DNA of 15,246 bases from CAYIEP01 sp964362515 (GTDB taxonomy: Bacteria > Patescibacteriota > Minisyncoccia > UBA6257 > UBA9933). The translations under genes and the position numbers were made by a program. The notes under the pieces are model-generated. The model saw only the letters and a program-made list of their open reading frames with translations, did no database searches and had not been told where the DNA came from. Position 1 is the stretch's first letter; the number at the start of each line of letters is the position of its first letter. Location of the stretch: NCBI GenBank assembly GCA_964362515.1, contig CAYIEP010000007.1, positions 1 through 15,246 on the forward strand, read 5' to 3'. This document shows, one piece after another, positions 6,404 through 11,996 of the stretch.

Positions 6404-7621
6404 ATGATTTTTCATTACATCGCTTCGCGTTCGGATGGAAAAATAGTGGAAGAAAACATAGAGGCGGAAGGCTCGGCGGAAGTGTTGGAACACCTGATAA
6501 ACAAAGGACTGAAGCCCATCTCTATAAAAATCATTAAAGGCGAAACCGGAATATTCGGCCGTTTAAATCTTCGTCAATCCATAACAATAAGCGATAAAGT
6601 ATTCCTTACAAAATATCTCGCCCTTCTTTTAAAGGGCGGAACCGATATTTTGAAAGCCATTGATATTTTAGTGGCGGACATAGAAAAACCCGCGCTTAAG
6701 GCGATTCTTTTGGAAATGCGCTCAATGCTGATAAAAGGACAGCCGTTCTATGAAGTTTTCGCCAAACACAGCTTAAATTTTTCCCCTACTTTTATCAATT
6801 TAGTAAGAGCGGCGGAACTTTCCGGCAGACTAGGAGAAGTTTTTGAAGAACTTAGCGTTTCTTTGCAGAAAGAGTATGATTTCCGAAATAAAATCAAGGC
6901 GTTGCTAACCTACCCGATTATTCTTTTAACCGCTTCGTCCGTCGTCTTTTTGGGTTTATTGACGATTGTTTTGCCGAAAATTTCAAAAGTATTTGAAGGA
7001 GGATCGGTTGAACCGCCGCTTTTTTCCAGAATAGTTTTTTCTATAGGAAATTTTGTCGGTGACTATGTCTGGCTCATCCTCGGTTCTTTAACGGGTATTA
7101 TAATTTTTAGCTGGTATTTTTTTTCAAAAACCGTTGTCGGCAGAAAAATTTTTTACAGAATTATGGTTCGAACGCCCGGTATCGGGAAAACCCTGAAAAA
7201 GATGGCGATTCAAAGATTCGCTTCTACTTTAAGCGACTTGCTTAAGGCGGGACTGCCGATTATTGAATCTCTGGAAATAACGGCCAGCGCGGTCGGTTCC
7301 GAAGAATTAAAAAATATTATTTTAATAATTTCAAGAGAAAAGATTAAAAAAGGAATGACGCTTTCCGAGGCCTTTCAGGGCGAAACAGTTTTCCCTCAAG
7401 TTATCGTCAATCTTATAGCGATTTCGGAAAAAACCGGCAATCTTGATACGATGTTAAAAACTTTGGCGATTTTCTATGAATCAGAAATAGAGGCTTCTCT
7501 TAAAAAATCCGTTTCTATATTGGAGCCTGTTATTATTTTGATTGTCGGTTTACTTGTGGCCTTTATCGCCATGGCCGTGATTATTCCGATTTATCAATTA
7601 GTCGGTCAATTCACTCAATAA
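6404..7621 (+). CDS. pilC: PilC, type IV pilus inner-membrane platform protein
   Basis: 405 residues, full length for the GspF/PilC family. Two homologous cytoplasmic GspF domains are seen: residues about 64-190 (YLALLLKGGTDILKAIDIL, AAELSGRLGEVFEEL) and 265-395 (LLKAGLPIIESLEI, AISEKTGNLDTMLK). Three membrane segments lie near 168-190, 221-240 and 374-397. PilC is the platform on which the assembly ATPases PilB/PilT act to insert or remove pilins; those ATPases are not in this window. The N-terminal 1-50 region (FHYIASRSDGKIVEENIEAE) is the usual small domain before the first GspF repeat. It begins 6 bases after lepB, and two prepilins follow 6 bases after its stop. The start is preceded by AATT and no Shine-Dalgarno. 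Confidence 0.95.
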   Translation: MIFHYIASRSDGKIVEENIEAEGSAEVLEHLINKGLKPISIKIIKGETGIFGRLNLRQSITISDKVFLTKYLALLLKGGTDILKAIDILVADIEKPALKAILLEMRSMLIKGQPFYEVFAKHSLNFSPTFINLVRAAELSGRLGEVFEELSVSLQKEYDFRNKIKALLTYPIILLTASSVVFLGLLTIVLPKISKVFEGGSVEPPLFSRIVFSIGNFVGDYVWLILGSLTGIIIFSWYFFSKTVVGRKIFYRIMVRTPGIGKTLKKMAIQRFASTLSDLLKAGLPIIESLEITASAVGSEELKNIILIISREKIKKGMTLSEAFQGETVFPQVIVNLIAISEKTGNLDTMLKTLAIFYESEIEASLKKSVSILEPVIILIVGLLVAFIAMAVIIPIYQLVGQFTQ

Positions 7622-7627
7622 TTAATT

Positions 7628-8119
7628 ATGAATAAAATAAATATAAAATTTGAAAAAATTTCTAAACGGGGTTTTACCATCTTTGAATTGCTTATAACCG
7701 TTTCTGTCGCGGTAATTATCGGCACAATAGGCCTTATTAGTTTTTCAAATGTAAGATTTTACCAAGACCTTAAACTAACGACGCAAGAAATGGCGGTTGT
7801 TTTGCGTAATGCTCAAGACAGAGCAATTTCTCAAGAATCCGGCAGTAGTTGGGGAGTTTACTTTCAAAATCCGTCATCTGGCGATAGTTTTTACGAATTA
7901 TTTTCCGGCGCCAGCTACCCCGGAACCGCTGTTTCCAGGAATTTTTTAAAATCAAGAATAAAATTTGAAAATCCGCCGATTAACTCAAGTTTAACGGTTA
8001 TCTTTTCCCCTATTAGCGGATTGCCAAATAGTCCGGCAACGATTAAAATATTTCTAAGCAGTGATTCGTCGGCTTCGAGCACCATCATTGTCGGCGGCAA
8101 CGGCAAAATAGAATATTAA
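7628..8119 (+). CDS. Type IV prepilin / GspH-like pseudopilin
   Basis: 163 residues with a classic class III signal: short positively charged leader ending SKRG15, then F16TIFE20LLITVSVAVIIGTIGLI, with the cleavage site between Gly15 and Phe16 and the conserved Glu at +5. The hydrophobic stretch to about residue 38 would form the filament core. The segment EMAVVLRNAQDRAISQESGSSWGVYF resembles GspH/FimT-type minor pilins, in which this amphipathic helix is followed by a beta-rich head. Head sequence is not otherwise recognised. It is followed after 8 bases by a second prepilin. A minor or initiating pilin is more likely than the major one, judging by its GspH-like form; this is an inference. 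Confidence 0.9.
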   Translation: MNKINIKFEKISKRGFTIFELLITVSVAVIIGTIGLISFSNVRFYQDLKLTTQEMAVVLRNAQDRAISQESGSSWGVYFQNPSSGDSFYELFSGASYPGTAVSRNFLKSRIKFENPPINSSLTVIFSPISGLPNSPATIKIFLSSDSSASSTIIVGGNGKIEY

Positions 8120-8127
8120 TACTAATT

Positions 8128-8826
8128 ATGAGAAAAATTTTTAATTTTATAAAAAACACAAACAAAGGGCAGTCTCTCGCGGAAATTATAATCGGGTTAG
8201 CTATTGCCGGAATTTTAATAGGCGTCGCTTCCAGCGCCACGTCTTTGTTTTTAAGACAGGGCTCTGATTTAAGAACAACCCAAGCGGCCGACTTATTAGT
8301 TCAGGAATACTTGGACGTTTTATCCGTTATTGCCGAGTCGGACTGGCATAAAATTTATTGTCCGCCGGACGGAACTTGTCCGGGCGTTCAAAAGGGGCAA
8401 AGTTCGCGATTTAATTTATCGTTCAACGGCCCGGTCTTCGCCATTGTAGGCGGTTCAACGTCCACAACAATTGATAACCGTTCTTTTACCCGTTATTTTT
8501 CCATTGAAAACGTTAATCGCGATTCTTGCGGTTTCGGCAATATTACCGATAACGTCGCCACGACTTGTTCAAACGAACAAGGAGCTTCTTATATTAAAGA
8601 AGACCCCTCAACCCAGAAGATTACCGTCGCGATTCAGTGGGAAGGCAATAAAAATTTTAATAAGGTTTTATATTTAACCAGGAAAAAAAATATAATTTCG
8701 ACTCAAACTAACTGGAGCGGGGGGAATAATCAAACTGGCCCGGTAGATTATTTTAATGATAAATTTTTCAGTTCAAACAAAATAGATTCCGCCACTTCTG
8801 GCTCAATAACCATTGAGGATTTTTAA
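8128..8826 (+). CDS. Prepilin-like protein with non-canonical GQSLAE cleavage motif
   Basis: 232 residues. A charged leader, MRKIFNFIKNTNKG14, precedes Q15SLAE19IIIGLAIAGILIGVASSATSLFL, which keeps Gly at -1 and Glu at +5 of a prepilin site but has Gln rather than the usual Phe at +1. The remainder is a beta-rich domain with four or five cysteines (C107-type CPPDGTC, plus SCGFGN and TTCSNEQ) that could form disulfides outside the cell. TRKKNIISTQTNWSGG near residues 190-205 is a recurring ending of PilV/PulJ-like minor pilins in this kind of operon, as far as I recognise it. It lies between the GspH-like prepilin and the WAWND-repeat protein. Function as a minor pilin is likely; adhesin activity is possible but unsupported. 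Confidence 0.82.
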   Translation: MRKIFNFIKNTNKGQSLAEIIIGLAIAGILIGVASSATSLFLRQGSDLRTTQAADLLVQEYLDVLSVIAESDWHKIYCPPDGTCPGVQKGQSSRFNLSFNGPVFAIVGGSTSTTIDNRSFTRYFSIENVNRDSCGFGNITDNVATTCSNEQGASYIKEDPSTQKITVAIQWEGNKNFNKVLYLTRKKNIISTQTNWSGGNNQTGPVDYFNDKFFSSNKIDSATSGSITIEDF

Positions 8827-8830
8827 AGAT

Positions 8831-9688
8831 ATGAATTCAATGAGCAAAATAAAAATATTTTCAGTTTTATTATTTCTATTTTCCGCCGTCTATTTTTTAG
8901 GCCATGTTATTTATGCCGCCACCAATATTCATCCTCAAATAAAATGGGCGTGGAACGACGTAATTGGCTGGATAGATTTTAATTCCACGGACAACGTTAA
9001 TGTTACTTCCAGCGAATTAATCGGATACGCGGATTCAAGCGTCGGTTATATTGCCTTAAATTGCAATTCTACGCCTAACGGCAATATCTGCGGGACCAGT
9101 AATTTTAAAGTTTCGCATAACGGCAACGGCTATCTTTCCGGCTGGGCCTGGAATGACTCTATCGGCTGGATAAGTTTTGACAGCGGAACATCGGGTTCTT
9201 CTTATACTTATCAAGTTACGTTTAATACCAGCAACGGTAAATTCAGCGGCTGGGCTTGGAACGATATAATCGGCTGGATAAGTTTCAGTTGCGATAATAC
9301 CGGCGCCTGCCCAAGTTCTAATTATGAAGTCAAAACCAATTGGTCAACGCCTTCGGTGAGCGCGGAATTAATATCCAGCATTTTTGACACTAAAATTATC
9401 GGCGGCGTTTCCATAAACACCATAATGTGGCAGGGGAATCAGCCATTGGGAACGAGCGTCAAGTTTCAGATAACTTCTTCCAATAGCGAGAACGGGCCAT
9501 GGGACTATAAAGGCCCGGACGGTTCTTCTTCCACTTACTACGCGACTTCGGTCAGTATTCCCATTAAGATAAATTTGAGTTATCATAATAATCATAGATA
9601 CTTAAGATATAAAATAATCTTAGAATCCGATAGCGGTAGAACCGCGGCTCCGCGAGTCGATGATATTATAATTAATTGGAGTCCATAA
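8831..9688 (+). CDS. Secreted WAWND/IGWISF-repeat protein
   Basis: About 285 residues from the ATG at 8831, which I prefer to the TTG at 8813 that would overlap the previous gene. A signal peptide is clear: MNSMSKIKIF, a hydrophobic core, and a likely signal peptidase I site near VIYA-ATN (about residue 30). Three strong tryptophan-rich repeats follow, WAWNDVIGWIDF (39-50), WAWNDSIGWISF (105-116) and WAWNDIIGWISF (141-152), plus a degenerate one, GYADSSVGYIALNC, near 65-78. Residues about 180-285 form a separate beta-rich domain (IMWQGNQPLG, SENGPWDYKGPDG, RYLRYKIILESDS, VDDIIINWSP) of jelly-roll or sandwich appearance. Position between prepilins and pilus-assembly genes points to a pilus-linked or cell-surface protein; I know no tested function for it. 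Confidence 0.85.
   Translation: MNSMSKIKIFSVLLFLFSAVYFLGHVIYAATNIHPQIKWAWNDVIGWIDFNSTDNVNVTSSELIGYADSSVGYIALNCNSTPNGNICGTSNFKVSHNGNGYLSGWAWNDSIGWISFDSGTSGSSYTYQVTFNTSNGKFSGWAWNDIIGWISFSCDNTGACPSSNYEVKTNWSTPSVSAELISSIFDTKIIGGVSINTIMWQGNQPLGTSVKFQITSSNSENGPWDYKGPDGSSSTYYATSVSIPIKINLSYHNNHRYLRYKIILESDSGRTAAPRVDDIIINWSP
8945..9286 (+). repeat. Tandem-type tryptophan-rich repeats in coding sequence
   Basis: Three 36-bp copies encode WAWND-x-IGWI-[DS]-F at 8945-8980, 9143-9178 and 9251-9286, with a degraded fourth copy between the first two. Copies 2 and 3 are 108 bases apart and are embedded in similar flanks (LSGWAWNDSIGWISF and FSGWAWNDIIGWISF), so the true unit is probably about 36 residues with alternating beta strands. 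Confidence 0.85.
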
Positions 9689-9695
9689 AAATATT

Positions 9696-10124
9696 ATGTC
9701 TAAACTAAATAAAATTTTATTAGTATTGGTTGTTGTTTTATTAATTGCCTTGGGCGTGGCTATTTATTGGCAAAAGTCGGGAGATAATAAACCCTATTGG
9801 GCTATTTATCTTAATACGGGCGATATCTATTTTGGAAAGGTCAATTATTTTCCGAAGTTTCATTTATCCGACGTATGGCTTCTTCAGAGAAATCCTCAAG
9901 ACAGTCAAAACCCTTTCAGTATTTTAAAATTTGATGAGGTTGCTTGGGGCCCGCAAGACGCCATTTATGTCAACCCGGAAAATATAGTCTGGAAAGCTAA
10001 ATTAAAAGAAGACAGCGAATTTTTGAAATCGCTTAAAAATCCGCCGGCGCCGCAATCGCAACCTCAATCTTCCCAACCCCCTTCCCAGCCTCAAATAAAG
10101 ACTGATGGCGATAAAAATAATTAA
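9696..10124 (+). CDS. Single-pass membrane protein of unknown function in the pilus operon
   Basis: 142 residues. One N-terminal membrane helix (about 6-25, ILLVLVVVLLIALGVAIYW) is followed by a small outside domain with YWAIYLNTGDIYFGKVNYFPKFHLSDVWLLQRN and VAWGPQDAIYVNPENIVWKAKL, which looks like a compact beta-barrel or sandwich. The tail (about 119-137) is a Pro/Gln/Ser-rich low-complexity linker, PPAPQSQPQSSQPPSQPQ, ending in charged residues. I do not recognise a named family. It overlaps the next gene by 20 bases in another frame, so the two are probably coupled. The membrane anchor and operon position suggest an accessory pilus or cell-envelope factor, possibly occupying the place of PilP/PilO-type parts that are not seen here; that is speculation. 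Confidence 0.75.
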   Translation: MSKLNKILLVLVVVLLIALGVAIYWQKSGDNKPYWAIYLNTGDIYFGKVNYFPKFHLSDVWLLQRNPQDSQNPFSILKFDEVAWGPQDAIYVNPENIVWKAKLKEDSEFLKSLKNPPAPQSQPQSSQPPSQPQIKTDGDKNN

Positions 10125-10524
10125 TAATAAAGCCGTCGCGGCTTTACCGATGATTCTTCTTATAGGCGGAATTATATTTGAAATAGGAATAGCCGGATTA
10201 TTCATAAATTATTTTTCAGGCCAAAGTATTTTTGGGGCGAAAATGTCGGCCCAGGCGTTAGTTGTCGCTTATGGCGGCATAAACGATATTGTCTTAAAAA
10301 TAATCAGAGACAAAAATTTTCCTTCAGGAAATTACGGTTTTTCCGCAAGCGGAGGCTCCGTTGAAATAAATGTCTGTAAAGATGTCTGCGTCGGAAGCGG
10401 GAAATATAAAATAACTTCTTTGGGAACGGCTTCTCAAAAAAAAAGGAAATTGGAAACGGTTTTAAACGTTGATTCTTTAACCGGCGAAGTTAAACAGGAA
10501 TATCTAAAAGAAATCTCCTTATGA
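10105..10524 (+). CDS. Small PilX/TadE-like membrane protein
   Basis: 139 residues. NNKAVAALPMILLIGGIIFEIGIAGLFINYF (about 7-37) is a single hydrophobic helix with a Glu (Glu26) inside it, resembling the N-terminal anchor of PilX- or TadE-type minor pilin-like proteins, but with no Gly-Phe prepilin cleavage site. The rest (SGGSVEINVCKDVCVGSGKYKITSLGTASQKKRKLETVLNVDS) looks like a short beta domain with a CKDVC cysteine pair that may form a disulfide. It starts inside the preceding gene (20-base overlap) and its stop overlaps the pilM-pilN start by ATGA. Family assignment is tentative; being part of the pilus operon is firm. Confidence 0.75.
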   Translation: MAIKIINNKAVAALPMILLIGGIIFEIGIAGLFINYFSGQSIFGAKMSAQALVVAYGGINDIVLKIIRDKNFPSGNYGFSASGGSVEINVCKDVCVGSGKYKITSLGTASQKKRKLETVLNVDSLTGEVKQEYLKEISL

Positions 10525-11996
10525 AAATTACGCGTTTTTTAAAATTTCTTTATCCCGCCCCGCCAATCGGCGGTTTGGAAATCGGAGAAATAAGCGCGCG
10601 CTTCATTCTTGTAAAAGGGAGCGAATTAACAGAGGCCTTTGTTGAATTGCCATTGGGCGTTATTGAAGAAGGCAGAATCAAAGACCATGAAGGCTTTAAG
10701 TCGGTTCTTTTAAAGCTTCATTCAATGATAAATCCGAATGAAAAAGAAAAAATTTACGCGGTGGTGAATATTCCCGAGAACAACGTTTATTTTCAAACAT
10801 TTGATATTCCCGCGATAAACGATTTGGATTTGGAAGAGGCGGCGAAATTAAACCTTCAAACGATTTCCCCCATAGATTTTAAAGAAGCCAATTATGATTG
10901 GCAGATGATGAGCGGCGGCGAAAAAGATAATATGGAATTTTTAGGAGCCTTTATTCAAAACTCGTTAGTCAGCGAATACGCTCAATGTCTGGAAGAAACT
11001 AATTTCATCGTTGTCGCCGTTGAGACGCCGTCTTTGGCAATAAGCAGATTAATCAAGCGGGATAAATCAATTCAAGAAGCGGTTATCATCCGCACCAACA
11101 TCAGCGGCTTAAGCTTTTCTTTTATAAAGAACGGCGATTTGTATTTCAACCATTTTGTAAATTGGCCAAACGATAAAGACAAAAAAATTCCAAGGCGGGA
11201 ATTCAATGATTTAATAATAAGGGAAACCCAAAGAGTAATAAATTACATAGATAAGCGTTTTCCAGAAGCCGTTAAAAATTTTAAACTGATAAGTCTTTTT
11301 CTGGAAAATGAAATAATAAAAATTATTAAAGACAATTTTGATATTGACGTTCAGAAGTTGATTTTATTAAACGAGAAGGGATTATCTTTATATTGGCTTT
11401 CGGCTTACGGGTCGGCTCTAAGGGGATTAATTCCCCGATACGAGGATTCGATTATCAGCTTGATCAGGCCGGGCACGGAAACGGAATTTAAGCGTCAGCA
11501 AATCATTATTTTCGCGAAGATTTGGAGAAACATTATTTTCTCCGCCCTAACTTTTTTTGTCGCTGTTTTTATTCTTTTTGATTTGTTTGTCGTTAATGAG
11601 AATAATAAAATTAAAAATAGCGAATTTCTTGGCAAAATGAGCGACGCGGAATCCGAAGAATTAAAAAATATTCAAAAAGAGGCAATAATTTTCAATTCTA
11701 ATATTAAGATTATTTCAGAAGCTAAGAGTAAAAAGTCTTCTAACGCGCCGCTGTTTGAAAAATTAAAAGAAACGGCCGGCCCGGAAATCGCCATGGAAAG
11801 AATATCTTTTCAAGGATTTGAAAAACCGATTTTAATCAACGCCGGCGCCTCGGGCGAAAACTCAATAATAGACTTCAAAAATAAACTAAAAGACGAACTT
11901 GGAGCGGAAGACATTAATTTGCCGCTTTCAAATATTTCCGCGCTTGACGGCAAACTTAACTTTTCCGTTACTTTTAAATTAAAAAAGCAAGAATGA
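10521..11996 (+). CDS. PilM-PilN fusion, type IV pilus alignment protein
   Basis: 491 residues. Residues 1-about 305 are a PilM-type actin-like domain: GGLEIGEISARFILVKG at the start, VVNIPENNVYFQTFDIP, EEAAKLNLQTISPIDFKEANYDWQ, and AYGSALRGL (295-303) at the end, which is the usual close of PilM. Residues about 311-491 are PilN-like: an ISLIRPG turn at the place of the PilN INLLP motif, a membrane helix (about 336-357), a coiled-coil-prone stretch (360-400), then a small periplasmic-type ferredoxin-like domain. In most bacteria PilM and PilN are separate proteins joined through the INLLP tail; here they are one chain. The phosphate-1 loop EIGEIS lacks the usual DxGS form, so nucleotide binding is uncertain. 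No pilO, pilP or pilQ follows. The stop overlaps the leuS start by ATGA. Confidence 0.85.
   Translation: MKITRFLKFLYPAPPIGGLEIGEISARFILVKGSELTEAFVELPLGVIEEGRIKDHEGFKSVLLKLHSMINPNEKEKIYAVVNIPENNVYFQTFDIPAINDLDLEEAAKLNLQTISPIDFKEANYDWQMMSGGEKDNMEFLGAFIQNSLVSEYAQCLEETNFIVVAVETPSLAISRLIKRDKSIQEAVIIRTNISGLSFSFIKNGDLYFNHFVNWPNDKDKKIPRREFNDLIIRETQRVINYIDKRFPEAVKNFKLISLFLENEIIKIIKDNFDIDVQKLILLNEKGLSLYWLSAYGSALRGLIPRYEDSIISLIRPGTETEFKRQQIIIFAKIWRNIIFSALTFFVAVFILFDLFVVNENNKIKNSEFLGKMSDAESEELKNIQKEAIIFNSNIKIISEAKSKKSSNAPLFEKLKETAGPEIAMERISFQGFEKPILINAGASGENSIIDFKNKLKDELGAEDINLPLSNISALDGKLNFSVTFKLKKQE

Noticed and set aside
8813..8830. TTG start giving six extra residues to the WAWND-repeat protein
   Set aside because: It would overlap the previous gene by 14 bases, and the ATG at 8831 is 4 bases after the upstream stop and gives a normal signal peptide.
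8945..9286. Repeats as a CRISPR-like or DNA-level array
   Set aside because: The repetition is at the protein level in an open frame with a signal peptide, spacing is unequal, and codons differ between copies.
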